Below, piece by piece: positions 43,162 through 52,755 of a stretch of 64,000 bases of DNA. The stretch is taken from NCBI RefSeq assembly GCF_015680405.1, contig NZ_JADLJS010000006.1, positions 1 to 64,000 on the forward strand, given 5' to 3'. The translations under genes and the position numbers were made by a program. Position 1 is the first letter of the stretch, and the number at the start of each line of letters is the position of its first letter. Below the pieces are notes generated by a model. That model worked only from the letters and a program-made list of their open reading frames with translations, did not search any database and was not told where the DNA came from. This DNA comes from Pseudomonas pudica. GTDB taxonomy: Bacteria > Pseudomonadota > Gammaproteobacteria > Pseudomonadales > Pseudomonadaceae.

Positions 43162-44457
43162 TTATTGCTGGTGCTCACCGCGCTCGCGGGCGATGGCCCG
43201 GTAGCCGATGTCGGTGCGGTAGAAGCTGCCGTTCCAACTTACTTCCTTGGCCAGGCGGTAAGCCTGCTGCTGCGCGTCGGCAACCGTGCTGCCCATGGCG
43301 GTTGCACACAGTACGCGCCCACCGTTGGTGGTCACCTTGCCATCCTTCAGTGCGGTACCGGCATGGAACACCTTGCCTTCGATCTTCGCAGCAGCGTCCA
43401 GGCCGTTGATCACGTCACCCTTGGCGTAGTCGCCCGGGTAGCCGCCGGCAGCCAGTACCACGCCCAGGCTCGGGCGTGGGTCCCATTGTGCTTCGACCTT
43501 GTCCAGCGCCTTGGCGAATGCGGCCTCGACCAGCAGCACCAGGCTCGACTCCAGGCGCAGCATGACTGGCTGGGTTTCAGGGTCGCCGAAGCGGCAGTTG
43601 AATTCGATGACCTTGGGGTTGCCCGCCTTGTCGATCATCAGGCCTGCGTAGAGGAAACCGGTGTAGACGTTGCCTTCCTCGGCCATGCCGCGCACGGTCG
43701 GCCAGATCACCTGGTCCATCACGCGCTGGTGCACTTCGGCAGTGACCACCGGGGCGGGGGAGTAGGCACCCATGCCGCCGGTGTTCGGGCCGGTGTCCTG
43801 GTCGCCGACGCGCTTGTGGTCCTGGCTGGTGGCCATGGGCAGCACGTTCTGGCCGTCGACCATGACGATGAAGCTGGCTTCCTCGCCGTCGAGGAACTCC
43901 TCGATGACCACGCGGGAGCCCGCATCGCCGAAGGCGTTGCCGGCCAGCATGTCACGCACGGCGGCTTCGGCTTCTTCCAGGGTCATGGCGACGATCACGC
44001 CCTTGCCCGCGGCCAGGCCGTCGGCCTTGATCACGATCGGCGCGCCTTTTTCCTGCAGGTAGGCCAGCGCCGGCTCGATTTCGGTGAAGTTCTGGTAGTC
44101 GGCGGTCGGGATCTTGTGACGCGCCAGGAAGTCCTTGGTGAATGCCTTGGAACCTTCCAGCTGGGCCGCGCCCTTGGTCGGACCGAAGCAGTCCAGGCCG
44201 CGGCTGCGGAACAGGTCGACCACGCCGATGACCAGCGGTGCTTCCGGGCCGACGATGGTCATGTCGACGTTCTTCTCGGCGAAATCAGCCAGTTGCTCCA
44301 GGGCGCACACGTCGATGGCGACGTTCTCGCACTTGGCTTCAATGGCAGTGCCGGCGTTGCCCGGGGCAACGAAGACTTTCTCGACGCGCGGGTCCTGGGC
44401 GACTTTCCAGGCCAGGGCGTGCTCACGGCCGCCGCTGCCGATGATCAAAACTTTCAT
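43162..44457 (-). CDS. purD: Phosphoribosylamine-glycine ligase PurD
   Basis: A 431-residue ATP-grasp enzyme that joins glycine to phosphoribosylamine in purine synthesis. The N-terminal KVLIIGSGGREHALAWK, the loop GPTKGAAQLEGSKAF, and FNCRFGDPETQPVMLRLE (metal and substrate site) are intact. The length is normal. It follows purH on the same strand with a REP pair in the 135-base gap. Confidence 0.95.
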   Translation of the reverse strand: MKVLIIGSGGREHALAWKVAQDPRVEKVFVAPGNAGTAIEAKCENVAIDVCALEQLADFAEKNVDMTIVGPEAPLVIGVVDLFRSRGLDCFGPTKGAAQLEGSKAFTKDFLARHKIPTADYQNFTEIEPALAYLQEKGAPIVIKADGLAAGKGVIVAMTLEEAEAAVRDMLAGNAFGDAGSRVVIEEFLDGEEASFIVMVDGQNVLPMATSQDHKRVGDQDTGPNTGGMGAYSPAPVVTAEVHQRVMDQVIWPTVRGMAEEGNVYTGFLYAGLMIDKAGNPKVIEFNCRFGDPETQPVMLRLESSLVLLVEAAFAKALDKVEAQWDPRPSLGVVLAAGGYPGDYAKGDVINGLDAAAKIEGKVFHAGTALKDGKVTTNGGRVLCATAMGSTVADAQQQAYRLAKEVSWNGSFYRTDIGYRAIARERGEHQQ

Positions 44458-44490
44458 GTCAAAACCTCTGTTTGGCGGCAGTCCTCGTAC

Positions 44491-44567
44491 CTTGTGGGAG
44501 CGGGTTCACCCGCAAATGCGGCGGTGAATCCAACATCGCATTCGCGGGTGAACCCGCTCCCACAGGG
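44491..44567. repeat. Inverted REP pair between purH and purD
   Basis: Units 44491-44518 and 44537-44567 (GGGAGCGGGTTCACCCGC and its inverse) are 18 bases apart and would form a cruciform or long hairpin between the two genes. Confidence 0.85.
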
Positions 44568-44592
44568 GCCGAGGATCGGCCGGCCATCTTGA

Positions 44593-46200
44593 TTAGTGGC
44601 GGAAGTGGCGCATACCGGTAAAGACCATCGCGATACCTGCCTCGTCGGCAGCGGCGATGACTTCGGCATCACGCATCGAACCACCTGGCTGGATCACGGC
44701 GCTGATACCCACTTTAGCCGCATTGTCGATGCCGTCACGGAACGGGAAGAACGCGTCCGACGCCATGACCGCGCCCTGCACTTGCAGGCCGGCATGCTCG
44801 GCCTTGATCGCGGCGATACGGGCGGAGTTGACGCGGCTCATCTGGCCGGCGCCGACACCGATGGTCTGGCGCTGCTTGGCGTAGACAATGGCGTTGGACT
44901 TGACGAACTTGGCCACTTTCCAGGCGAACACCAGGTCGTGGATCTCTTGCTCGGTCGGTGCACGCTTGGTGACGATCTTCAGGTCATCGGCGGTGATCAT
45001 GCCGATATCGCGGCTCTGCACCAGCAAACCGCCGTTGACGCGCTTGAAGTCCCAGCCGGCAGCGCGCTCGGCTGGCCACTCGCCGCATTCCAGCAGACGT
45101 ACGTTCTGCTTGGCGGCAACCACGTCGCGGGCAGCCTGGGAGATTTTCGGGGCGATGATCACTTCGACGAACTGGCGGTCGACGATGGCCTTGGCGGTTT
45201 CGCCGTCCAGCTCGCGGTTGAAGGCGATGATGCCGCCGAACGCCGACTCGGTGTCGGTGGCATAGGCCAGGTCGTAGGCCTTGCGGATGCCGCCTTCCTC
45301 TTCAGGTACCACAGCCACGCCGCACGGGTTGGCGTGCTTGACGATGACGCATGCCGGCTTGACGAAGCTCTTCACGCACTCCAGTGCGGCGTCGGTGTCG
45401 GCCACGTTGTTGAACGACAGCTCCTTGCCCTGCAGCTGGATGGCAGTTGAAACGCTGGCTTCGCCTTTCTTCGCTTCCACGTAGAACGCCGCGCTCTGGT
45501 GCGGGTTCTCGCCGTAGCGCATTTCCTGGGCCTTGACGAACTGGCTGTTGAAGGTGCGCGGGAATTCGCTGCGGTCTTCAGTGCTCAGGGTTTCTTTGGC
45601 CTGGTCGATGGTGCCCATGTAGTTGGCGATCATGCCGTCGTATGCGGCGGTGTGTTCGAACGCCTTGAGCATCAGGTCGAAGCGCTGGGCGTAGGTCAGG
45701 CCACCGGCCTTGAGGCCTTCGACGATGCCGGCGTAGTCGCTGGCGTTGACCACGATGGCCACGTCCTTGTGGTTCTTGGCAGCCGAACGGACCATGGTCG
45801 GGCCGCCGATGTCGATGTTCTCGATGGCGGTTGGCAGATCACAGCCAGGCTTGGAAATGGTGGCTTCGAAGGGGTACAGGTTGACTGCTACCAGGTCGAT
45901 CGGCTTGATGCCGTGCTCGTTCATGATGGCGTCGTCGGTGCCGCGACGGCCCAGGATGCCACCGTGGATCTTCGGGTGCAGGGTCTTGACCCGGCCATCC
46001 ATCATTTCGGCGAAGCCGGTGTAGTCGGCCACTTCCACCGCGTTGACGCCGTTGTCCTTGAGCAGCTTGTAGGTGCCGCCGGTGGACAGGATCTCGACAC
46101 CGAGCTGCTGCAACTCACGGGCAAATTCGAGGATACCGGTCTTGTCGGAGACGCTGATCAGGGCGCGGCGGACTGGCAGGCGGGTAGTCTGGTCGGTCAT
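44593..46200 (-). CDS. purH: Bifunctional AICAR transformylase/IMP cyclohydrolase PurH
   Basis: A 535-residue enzyme for the last two steps of IMP synthesis. The N-terminal IMP cyclohydrolase domain ([34 protein letters not shown]) precedes the AICAR transformylase domain ([13 protein letters not shown] [25 protein letters not shown], and the C-terminal [15 protein letters not shown]). The start is placed at the ATG at 46200 because the upstream in-frame codon is TTG. Operon with purD is likely. Confidence 0.95.
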   Translation of the reverse strand: MTDQTTRLPVRRALISVSDKTGILEFARELQQLGVEILSTGGTYKLLKDNGVNAVEVADYTGFAEMMDGRVKTLHPKIHGGILGRRGTDDAIMNEHGIKPIDLVAVNLYPFEATISKPGCDLPTAIENIDIGGPTMVRSAAKNHKDVAIVVNASDYAGIVEGLKAGGLTYAQRFDLMLKAFEHTAAYDGMIANYMGTIDQAKETLSTEDRSEFPRTFNSQFVKAQEMRYGENPHQSAAFYVEAKKGEASVSTAIQLQGKELSFNNVADTDAALECVKSFVKPACVIVKHANPCGVAVVPEEEGGIRKAYDLAYATDTESAFGGIIAFNRELDGETAKAIVDRQFVEVIIAPKISQAARDVVAAKQNVRLLECGEWPAERAAGWDFKRVNGGLLVQSRDIGMITADDLKIVTKRAPTEQEIHDLVFAWKVAKFVKSNAIVYAKQRQTIGVGAGQMSRVNSARIAAIKAEHAGLQVQGAVMASDAFFPFRDGIDNAAKVGISAVIQPGGSMRDAEVIAAADEAGIAMVFTGMRHFRH

Positions 46201-46230
46201 TTCGGGTTCCAATAACGCGGTGGAGTCAGC

Positions 46231-46265
46231 AAAAAAGGCGCCTCTGTTCAGGGAGCCGCCTTTTC
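46231..46265 (-). terminator. Intrinsic terminator after fis
   Basis: On the minus strand AAAAGGCGGCTC pairs with GAGGCGCCTTTT (one mismatch) around a CCTGAACA loop and is followed by a run of six T. It ends the dusB-fis message 16 bases after the fis stop and insulates purH. Confidence 0.88.
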
Positions 46266-46281
46266 TGGTTGGGATTCTGGC

Positions 46282-46602
46282 TTACAACAAGTCGTACTGC
46301 TTGAGCTTCTTGCGCAGGGTGCCTCGGTTCAGCCCGAGCATCTCGCTGGCCTTGGTCTGGTTGCCCTTCACGTAGTTCATCACGCTTTCGAGCAGGGGCG
46401 CCTCGACTTCGGAGAGCACCAGGTTGTACACGTCCGTCACGGTCGCGCCTTCCAGGTGGGCGAAGTAGTTGTGCAGCGCCTTCTCGACGCTGTCGCGAAG
46501 GGTCTGGCCCTCTTCGCTCGGCGTGTTGAGGTGCTGTTTCAGGTTGGCGTTGTCGCTCACGGGCGTTGTTCCACTCACAAATGTCTCGGTCATCATCGTC
46601 AT
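46282..46602 (-). CDS. fis: Nucleoid-associated regulator Fis
   Basis: A 106-residue protein. The C-terminal helix-turn-helix ([20 protein letters not shown]) ends in KQYDLL, typical of Pseudomonas Fis. The N-terminal tail is disordered and the central helices dimerise. Fis bends DNA and controls rRNA, growth-phase and recombination processes. It overlaps the dusB stop by ATGA, the usual dusB-fis pairing that raises fis translation in enterobacteria. Confidence 0.95.
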   Translation of the reverse strand: MTMMTETFVSGTTPVSDNANLKQHLNTPSEEGQTLRDSVEKALHNYFAHLEGATVTDVYNLVLSEVEAPLLESVMNYVKGNQTKASEMLGLNRGTLRKKLKQYDLL

Positions 46603-47612
46603 GCGGCCACCCCTTGTCCGTCCTCTGTCTCAAGGCTCTGTCGACGTTCGCTGAAAAACGCGCGAACGTTGGCGCACTGCGCTTGTGTGTCTTCCAAAGC
46701 GTTGAACCGGGAGCGAAACTCCTTGCCGCCGGGTCGTGTTGCCAGGTACCAGCCAACGTGCTTGCGGGCGATACGTACGCCCATCACATCGCCATAGAAG
46801 GCATGCAGCGCGGCCAGGTGCTCCAGCAGGATGCGTTCCACTTCGTCCAGCTGCGGCGCTGGCAGGTGTTCGCCAGTGCGCAGGTAATGCTCGATCTCGC
46901 GAAAGATCCATGGCCGCCCCTGGGCGGCCCGGCCGATCAACAGGCCATCTACCCCGGTGGCGTCCAGCACCGCCCGGGCCTTTTCTGGCGAGGTGATATC
47001 GCCGTTGGCAAAAACCGGGATCGACACCGCCTGCTTGATGGCAGCGATGGTGTCGTATTCGGCTTCGCCGGTGTACAGGTCGGCGCGTGTGCGGCCATGC
47101 ACCGCCAGCGCCTGGATGCCGGCCTGCTCGGCGATCCTCGCCACGTTCAGGCCGTTCTTGTTCGCCCGGTCCCAGCCGGTGCGGATCTTCAGGGTCACCG
47201 GGACGTCCACGGCGCCGACCACGGCGTGGAGTATCTCGCTGACCAAGGCTTCATCTCTCAATAAAGCAGAGCCTGCGGCTTTGTTGCAGACTTTTTTTGC
47301 CGGGCAGCCCATGTTGATATCAATGATCTGGGCGCCTGCTTCGACGTTGGCCTTTGCCGCCGCTGCCATCATCTGCGCATCACCACCGGCGATCTGCACC
47401 GAGCGTGGCTCGGGATCACCTTCATGGATGCGGCGCAGGCTCGACTTGCGGCTGTTCCACAGGCTCATGTCGCTGGAGACCATTTCCGACACCACCATGC
47501 CGGCGCCCAGGCGCTGGCAAAGTGTACGGAAAGGCTGGTCCGTGACCCCGGCCATGGGCGCGAGGATCAGGTTGTTGCGTAGTGTGTATGGGCCGATGCG
47601 TACCGCCGACAT
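46599..47612 (-). CDS. dusB: tRNA-dihydrouridine synthase DusB
   Basis: A 337-residue FMN-dependent enzyme that reduces uridines in the tRNA D-loop. [18 protein letters not shown] at the N-terminus, the catalytic Cys region [20 protein letters not shown], and the FMN site IPVFANGDI and [13 protein letters not shown] are clear. The ATG at 47612 is the usual start; the longer in-frame stretch upstream is intergenic. It is the first gene of the dusB-fis operon. Confidence 0.94.
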   Translation of the reverse strand: MSAVRIGPYTLRNNLILAPMAGVTDQPFRTLCQRLGAGMVVSEMVSSDMSLWNSRKSSLRRIHEGDPEPRSVQIAGGDAQMMAAAAKANVEAGAQIIDINMGCPAKKVCNKAAGSALLRDEALVSEILHAVVGAVDVPVTLKIRTGWDRANKNGLNVARIAEQAGIQALAVHGRTRADLYTGEAEYDTIAAIKQAVSIPVFANGDITSPEKARAVLDATGVDGLLIGRAAQGRPWIFREIEHYLRTGEHLPAPQLDEVERILLEHLAALHAFYGDVMGVRIARKHVGWYLATRPGGKEFRSRFNALEDTQAQCANVRAFFSERRQSLETEDGQGVAA

Positions 47613-47769
47613 AGGTGATCCCTGTTGTGGGGCCGAATCTTGGAGTTCGAAAAAGGGTTGGCATGATACCCGCTCTCGGTGACCGGATAAAGATGGATTT
47701 GGATAAAATCTGAACAGTTGTCGGCTTATGACTTTTGGTATGGGCGAGGACCCTGAACCTTGTGCGGCC

Positions 47770-47860
47770 CCTTTGGGAGCGGGCGTGCCCGCGAAGCAGG
47801 CGGCGCGATGGACGGCACGGGCTTCGCCCGTGTTCGCGGGCGCGCCCGCTCCCACAGGGT
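47770..47860. repeat. Inverted REP pair
   Basis: Units 47770-47803 and 47833-47860 (TTTGGGAGCGGGCGTGCCCG and its inverse) sit between the DUF3426 gene and the dusB promoter region. Confidence 0.8.
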
Positions 47861-47865
47861 GGTGG

Positions 47866-49227
47866 CTATTCCGGCGAACGGAAGCTCAGGCTGTAATTGA
47901 CGGCCTTAGGCCCCGGGTCGAGGATGTCCAGGGCGATGTGGATCGGAGTCTGGCTGGGCATTTCGCCGCGCCCGGCCAGTTCGCCGGACAGGTACTCGCT
48001 GGGCTTGAAGCGCCGGCTGGCGATCAGCTGGCCATTGAGGTCGGCGAAGCGCAGTTCCAGCAACGGGAACGGCTGGGCGAACGGCGCGCGGTTGTAGATG
48101 ATCGCATCGACGATCAGTGCACCCTTGAAGTCCGGGTGGCTGCGTACCACCAGGTTGCTGCTCTTGATTCGGGCGATATCGACGCGGGTCGGCACTTGGC
48201 AACCGACCAACGGGCAAATTTGCTGGAAGAGTGGCCGGTACTGGTCCTGGCGGGCCATTTCCTCGAAGTGGAACCACACGTACTGGAACGCCAGCATGCC
48301 AGCGGCCAGCAGGGTCAGGAAGCCCCACAGCAGGCGCTTGCCCCAGTTGGGCGCGGGCTTTTCCCAGCCCAGTTGCAGCGGGTCGTCGACCACGTCGACC
48401 AGCGGCTCCTTGCGCGCCGGGCGCTCGGCTTTGCCGGCAAGGCCTGGTTCCAGGCGTTCGCCGGGCAGCGGCTCTACAGGCTCGTCATCGCGCGCCGACA
48501 GGTGCAGCTCCAGGGGCTCATCGTCGCGGGCGCTCAGGCCCTGTACCGGGGCTTCATCAACGCTGGCACGCAGTGGTTCGTTGAATTCGGTGCGGTCATC
48601 GATTTCGGCGGCACGGTGTACCGGTGGCTCGTCGTCGACGTCCAGGTCCAGGTTGCCGCCTAACGTCGGCTCGGTACGCTCGCCCGGCGCTGGCTCCAGG
48701 TCCAGCTCCAAGGGTTCCGGGTCCCGTAGCACGGGCGCGGTATCGATCGCCGGTTGCGGTTCGAACGGTTCTTCGTCAGCCGTACCGAACAGGTCGTTGG
48801 CATGTTCGTCCGGGTGCAGTTCGTCACGTCGGGCTTGCAGGCCGCCATCCTGGCTGGCCGGGCGAGCCGTGGCCGGTTGGCCGCGGCGCTCCAGGCGCTC
48901 CAGTTCCATGTCGAGGTCGAGCGCGTCCAGCGCCTGGTTGGTGAGCGCCCAGTCCTCGTCCGGGGTAGAGCCGGGCTCGCTGGCGACAGACTCGGGTGCG
49001 ATCTCCGGTTCGACCGGCGGCTCCGCAGGGGCCGCAGGTATCGGCGCCGGCACCGCAGGTGCGCTGGTTCCGCTGGCGCGGTTCTGCTCCAGCAACTGTT
49101 TGGCGGCGTTGAACACCTGCAGGCATTGGCCGCAGCGCACTACGCCGCGGGCCACGCTCAACTGGTGATGGGTGACGCGAAAGCTGGTCTGGCAATGCGG
49201 GCACTGGGTGACGAAACTGTCGGTCAT
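47866..49227 (-). CDS. Zinc-ribbon DUF3426 membrane protein
   Basis: A 453-residue protein. An N-terminal zinc-ribbon (TQCPHCQTSFRV...VVRCGQCLQVFNA) with four Cys is followed by a long acidic, Pro-rich linker (about residues 50-290) that is likely disordered. One transmembrane helix (LWGFLTLLAAGMLAFQYVWFHF, near 305-327) precedes a periplasmic C-terminal DUF3426 domain. The arrangement suggests a cytoplasmic sensor tethered to an outside domain; function is unknown. It lies directly downstream of prmA on the same strand and may be co-transcribed with it. Confidence 0.82.
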   Translation of the reverse strand: MTDSFVTQCPHCQTSFRVTHHQLSVARGVVRCGQCLQVFNAAKQLLEQNRASGTSAPAVPAPIPAAPAEPPVEPEIAPESVASEPGSTPDEDWALTNQALDALDLDMELERLERRGQPATARPASQDGGLQARRDELHPDEHANDLFGTADEEPFEPQPAIDTAPVLRDPEPLELDLEPAPGERTEPTLGGNLDLDVDDEPPVHRAAEIDDRTEFNEPLRASVDEAPVQGLSARDDEPLELHLSARDDEPVEPLPGERLEPGLAGKAERPARKEPLVDVVDDPLQLGWEKPAPNWGKRLLWGFLTLLAAGMLAFQYVWFHFEEMARQDQYRPLFQQICPLVGCQVPTRVDIARIKSSNLVVRSHPDFKGALIVDAIIYNRAPFAQPFPLLELRFADLNGQLIASRRFKPSEYLSGELAGRGEMPSQTPIHIALDILDPGPKAVNYSLSFRSPE

Positions 49228-49269
49228 GCGGCAATCCGGGAGCTGTGCAGAAAAGTATTCTAGGCCCGC

Positions 49270-50148
49270 TTAACGGCGGCGGCCACTGATGCGCACCCAG
49301 CCGTCGCGCACGACGATCGGGTCCAGCTCGAAGTCGGCGGCATAGGCCGCAGCCACTTCGTCACCCTGCTCGGCGAGGATGCCCGACAGCGCCAGCAGGC
49401 CACCTGGGCGGACCAGGCCGGACAGTTGCGGTGCCAGCGACACCAGCGGGCCGGCGAGAATGTTGGCGACCAGCACATCGGCCTGCATGGCCGGCATGTG
49501 CTCGGGCAGGTACAGCGCCAGCTTTTCATCGGCGATGCCGTTGCGCTGGGCATTGTCGCGCGAAGCCTCGATGGCCTGCACGTCGATGTCGGTACCGACT
49601 GCTTCACGGGCGCCCAGCAGCAGCGCGGCGATGGCCAGAATGCCCGAGCCGCAGCCGAAGTCCAGCACCTGGGTGCCTTCGAGCTGCTGGCCGTCGAGCC
49701 ATTCCAGGCATAGCGCGGTGGTCGGGTGGGTGCCGGTGCCGAACGCCAGGCCCGGGTCGAGCAGCAGGTTCACCGCGTCCTGTTCCGGGGCCTCGTGCCA
49801 GCTGGGCACGATCCACAGGCGACGGCCGAAGCGCATCGGCTGGAAGTTGTCCATCCAGCTGCGTTCCCAGTCCTGGTCCTCGATCACCTCGGCCTGGTGC
49901 TCGGGCAGCTCGGCGCCGGTCAGCAGGCGCAGGTGGGCGAATACCTGCTCAGGGTCGGCATCGGCCTCGAACAGGGCCAGCAGGTGGGTATGCGACCACA
50001 GCGGGGTGGTGTTGAGGTCTGGCTCGAAGATCGGTTGATCCTCGGCGTCCATGAACGTGACCGAGACGGCACCCACTTCGAGCAGGGCATCTTCGTAGGT
50101 TTCGGCTTGTTCCGGGCTGATGGCCAGGCGTACTTGCAGCCAGGGCAT
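49270..50148 (-). CDS. prmA: Ribosomal protein L11 methyltransferase PrmA
   Basis: A 292-residue SAM-dependent methyltransferase that trimethylates ribosomal protein L11. The N-terminal L11-recognition domain ([28 protein letters not shown]) leads to [15 protein letters not shown] and then the SAM fold with [20 protein letters not shown] and [20 protein letters not shown]. Post-motif II is [12 protein letters not shown]. The length is normal. Confidence 0.94.
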   Translation of the reverse strand: MPWLQVRLAISPEQAETYEDALLEVGAVSVTFMDAEDQPIFEPDLNTTPLWSHTHLLALFEADADPEQVFAHLRLLTGAELPEHQAEVIEDQDWERSWMDNFQPMRFGRRLWIVPSWHEAPEQDAVNLLLDPGLAFGTGTHPTTALCLEWLDGQQLEGTQVLDFGCGSGILAIAALLLGAREAVGTDIDVQAIEASRDNAQRNGIADEKLALYLPEHMPAMQADVLVANILAGPLVSLAPQLSGLVRPGGLLALSGILAEQGDEVAAAYAADFELDPIVVRDGWVRISGRRR

Positions 50149-50239
50149 GGCGGGCACCTTTGGTAAATCGACAGGGGCAGCCCTAGGCTGCACGAAGGCT
50201 GGCAGTTTACGCGAGTGCGGGGATTTTGTGGATTGAATC

Positions 50240-50341
50240 GGGGGCTGCTGTGCAGCCCAATCGCCGGCAAGCCAGCTCCCACAGGGTTCGCGCAATTGTT
50301 GAGGCCTATGCAAATCCTGTGGGACCTGGCTTGCCGGCGAT
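50240..50341. repeat. Inverted REP pair
   Basis: Unit 50240-50285 with a GGGGCTGC/GCAGCCC hairpin faces unit 50317-50341, between prmA and the MaoC gene. Confidence 0.8.
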
Positions 50342-50368
50342 TAAGCCATCAGCCCGTTCATGGATGGT

Positions 50369-50824
50369 TCAGACGAAACACAGCGAAAGCGACTCAGCTA
50401 TATAAGCAGGCTTCTCCTCACCGTCGATCTCCAGCGTGGCAATCGCCTTGAGCAACCATTGCCCCGGCCTCTTCTCCGTCACCTCGGCCAAATCCACCTT
50501 CAGTCGCACCTGACTGTCTACCTTGACCGGCTGGAGGAAGCGCACGCTGTCCAGTCCATAGTTCACCACCATTTTCAGCCCTTCCGGCAAGACCAGGATG
50601 TCCTCGATCAACTTGGGAATCAGCGACAACGTCAGGAAACCGTGGGCGATCGTGCTACCAAACGGGGTTTTCGCCGCCTTTTCCGGGTCAACATGGATGA
50701 ACTGGAAGTCGCCGGTGGCTTCGGCAAACAGGTTGATGCGCTGCTGATCGATCTTCAGCCAGGCCGAGCGGCCCAGTTCCCTACCAACGTACTGCGAAAG
50801 CTCTGTAACCGGTACATGGGGCAT
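50369..50824 (-). CDS. MaoC-family (R)-specific enoyl-CoA hydratase
   Basis: A 151-residue hot-dog-fold hydratase. The hydratase-2 motif is intact: the catalytic Asp and His in GDFQFIHVDPEKA followed by FGSTIAHGFLTLSL. Such proteins convert trans-2-enoyl-CoA to (R)-3-hydroxyacyl-CoA and can feed polyhydroxyalkanoate synthesis; by position and sequence it resembles PhaJ4 of P. putida. Divergent from lrgA. Confidence 0.82.
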   Translation of the reverse strand: MPHVPVTELSQYVGRELGRSAWLKIDQQRINLFAEATGDFQFIHVDPEKAAKTPFGSTIAHGFLTLSLIPKLIEDILVLPEGLKMVVNYGLDSVRFLQPVKVDSQVRLKVDLAEVTEKRPGQWLLKAIATLEIDGEEKPAYIAESLSLCFV

Positions 50825-50936
50825 CGCGGACTCTCCAGGTTGTCAGTTGGTACGAAAGTGCAAGATCAGCACGGCGAACCGTTTCAGTCAAGTTGCGCGC
50901 TTTTCGACGAATATCGGTATATGGCGGCCACGTGCT

Positions 50937-50942
50937 TATAAT
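50937..50942 (+). promoter_or_regulatory. Possible -10 box of lrgA
   Basis: A perfect TATAAT lies 26 bases upstream of the lrgA ATG, preceded by a TG two bases away. No good -35 was found at 16-18 bases, so the promoter is only tentative. Confidence 0.4.
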
Positions 50943-50968
50943 GGCGGTCATGCCCGAGGGAGATGCTT

Positions 50969-51331
50969 ATGCTGTTGCGTGGTTTGACCTGGCTGGTGCT
51001 GTTCCAGCTGCTGGGAACGGCAATCAACCACCTGTTGGTGCCGTTTCTGCCGGGGCCGATCATCGGCCTGTTGCTGCTGTTGTTCTTCCTCATGGTCCGT
51101 GGTGAGGTGGGCAAGCCGCTGAACGACGCCGCCAGCAGCCTGCTGCGCTACCTGCCGCTGTTGCTGGTGCCACCAGCGGTGGGAGTCATGGTGTATGCCA
51201 AGGATATCGCTGCCGACTTCTGGGCCATTGCCGGTGCCTTGCTGATCTCCTGCTTGGTGACCCTGGTGTTTGTCGGCGTGTTGATGCAAAAGCTCATCCA
51301 CCGCCAAGGCCGGCGCGAGGAGCAGCCATGA
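50969..51331 (+). CDS. lrgA: CidA/LrgA-family holin-like protein
   Basis: A 120-residue inner-membrane protein with four predicted helices. LVLFQLLGTAINHLLVPFLPGPIIGLLLLL and PAVGVMVYA are family blocks. The LrgAB/CidAB pair influences murein hydrolase activity and has been linked to pyruvate transport in other bacteria. The ATG at 50969 has GAGGGAG at good spacing; the ATG at 50963 is too close. It overlaps lrgB. Confidence 0.85.
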   Translation: MLLRGLTWLVLFQLLGTAINHLLVPFLPGPIIGLLLLLFFLMVRGEVGKPLNDAASSLLRYLPLLLVPPAVGVMVYAKDIAADFWAIAGALLISCLVTLVFVGVLMQKLIHRQGRREEQP

Positions 51332-52044
51332 TGTTCGACTGGCAAGGCGCACTGGATGCGGTTGTTCATCATCCCTTGTTCGGCATCGGCATCACGCTTG
51401 GGGCCTACCAGTTGGTACTGGCGGCCTACGAGAAGACCCGCTGGATCTTCCTGCAGCCGGTACTGGTGTCGATGCTGCTGGTGATTGGCGTGTTGCTAGT
51501 GTGTGGCATCGACTACAGCGAGTACCGCAAGAGCACCGAAATCATGAATATCCTGCTGGGGCCTGCCACCGTGGCCCTGGCCGTGCCGCTCTACCTCAAC
51601 CTGCGGCGTATCCGGCAGCTGTTCTGGCCCACATTTACTACGCTGGTAATCGGAGGCCTGTTCGCCACGCTGTGCTGCCTGTTGCTGGGCTGGTGGTTCG
51701 GTGCCGAGCACATGATCCTGATGACCATGGCACCGAAGTCTGTGACCTCGCCAATCGCCATGCTGGTGGCCGAGCAGATTGGCGGCGTGGCGGCCCTGGC
51801 GGCGGTGTTCGTGCTGATTACCGGGGTGATCGGGGCAATTTTCGGCCCGGCGCTGCTGAGCCGTTTTGGCGTGCATAGCCCCGAGGCGCGCGGCATGTCT
51901 CTGGGCGTGACCGCGCACGCGGTGGGCACTTCGGTGGCCCTGCAGGAAAGTGACGAATGCGGCGCCTTTGCCGCGCTGGCGATGAGCCTGATGGGGGTGG
52001 CCACGGCGGTGTTCCTGCCGCTTGCGGTCAGCCTGGTGGCTTGA
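51328..52044 (+). CDS. lrgB: LrgB/CidB-family membrane protein
   Basis: A 238-residue protein with about seven helices. GITLGAYQLVLAAYEKT near the N-terminus, LAPKSVTSPIAM-type (MAPKSVTSPIAML) and the C-terminal TAHAVGTSVALQESDECGAFAALAMSLMG are diagnostic. It is the partner of LrgA, overlapping it by ATGA. It is followed by a LON-domain gene 9 bases downstream, perhaps in the same operon. Confidence 0.9.
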   Translation: MMFDWQGALDAVVHHPLFGIGITLGAYQLVLAAYEKTRWIFLQPVLVSMLLVIGVLLVCGIDYSEYRKSTEIMNILLGPATVALAVPLYLNLRRIRQLFWPTFTTLVIGGLFATLCCLLLGWWFGAEHMILMTMAPKSVTSPIAMLVAEQIGGVAALAAVFVLITGVIGAIFGPALLSRFGVHSPEARGMSLGVTAHAVGTSVALQESDECGAFAALAMSLMGVATAVFLPLAVSLVA

Positions 52045-52053
52045 GGACTTGTG

Positions 52054-52644
52054 ATGACGCTACCGCTGTTTCCCCTCAATACCGTGCTGTTTCCCGGTTG
52101 TTTCCTCGATTTGCAGATTTTCGAGGCGCGCTACCTGGACATGATCGGGCGCTGCATGAAGCGGGGCGAAGGTTTTGGAGTGGTGTGCATCCTCGAAGGC
52201 GAGCAGGTCGGCAAGGCGCCGCCGGTGGTTGCCTCGATCGGCTGCGAGGCGGTGATCCGTGACTTCGTGCAGCAGGATAACGGCTTGCTGGGTATCCGCG
52301 TCGAAGGTGTGCGGCGCTTCAATCTGGAAAGCACCGAGGTGCAGAAGGACCAGTTGCTGGTGGGGCAGGTGCAATGGCTGCCGGAGCAGGCGGACAGCCC
52401 GTTGCTAGAGGCGGACGAAGACCTGCTGGCGTTGCTGGTGGCCCTGGGTGAACACCCGATGGTCGAAGCCTTGGACATGCCGCGGCCTGTGGACGGGCGC
52501 CAGACGTTGGCCAACCAGTTGGCGTACCTGCTGCCGTTCATGGAAGAGGACAAGCTGGATCTGCTGACCCTCGACTCGCCGCAGGAGCGGTTGGGGGAAA
52601 TCCAGAAGCTGCTGGAGCGGATTCAGGGTGAATTGTTTGCCTGA
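52054..52644 (+). CDS. LON substrate-binding domain protein
   Basis: A 196-residue protein consisting of the N-terminal domain of Lon protease only (LPLFPLNTVLFPGCFLDLQIFEARYLDMI) with no ATPase or protease part. Such stand-alone proteins are conserved in proteobacteria, but their role is unknown. The start is at ATG 52054 with GAGG 7 bases upstream; GTG 52051 is an alternative. It is close behind lrgB. Confidence 0.88.
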   Translation: MTLPLFPLNTVLFPGCFLDLQIFEARYLDMIGRCMKRGEGFGVVCILEGEQVGKAPPVVASIGCEAVIRDFVQQDNGLLGIRVEGVRRFNLESTEVQKDQLLVGQVQWLPEQADSPLLEADEDLLALLVALGEHPMVEALDMPRPVDGRQTLANQLAYLLPFMEEDKLDLLTLDSPQERLGEIQKLLERIQGELFA

Positions 52645-52661
52645 TAGTGATGTGTTGGCAG

Positions 52662-52750
52662 TGCCGACCTCTTCGCGGCACAAGGCTGCTCCTACAGGCT
52701 GACGAGATCCCCGTAGGAGCAGCCTTGTGCTGCGAAGAGGCCGGTACAGG
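52662..52750. repeat. Inverted REP pair
   Basis: Units 52662-52698 and 52711-52750 (CTTCGCGGCACAAGGCTGCTCC and its inverse) lie between the convergent LON-domain and DedA-PAP2 genes. Confidence 0.85.
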
Positions 52751-52755
52751 CGACA

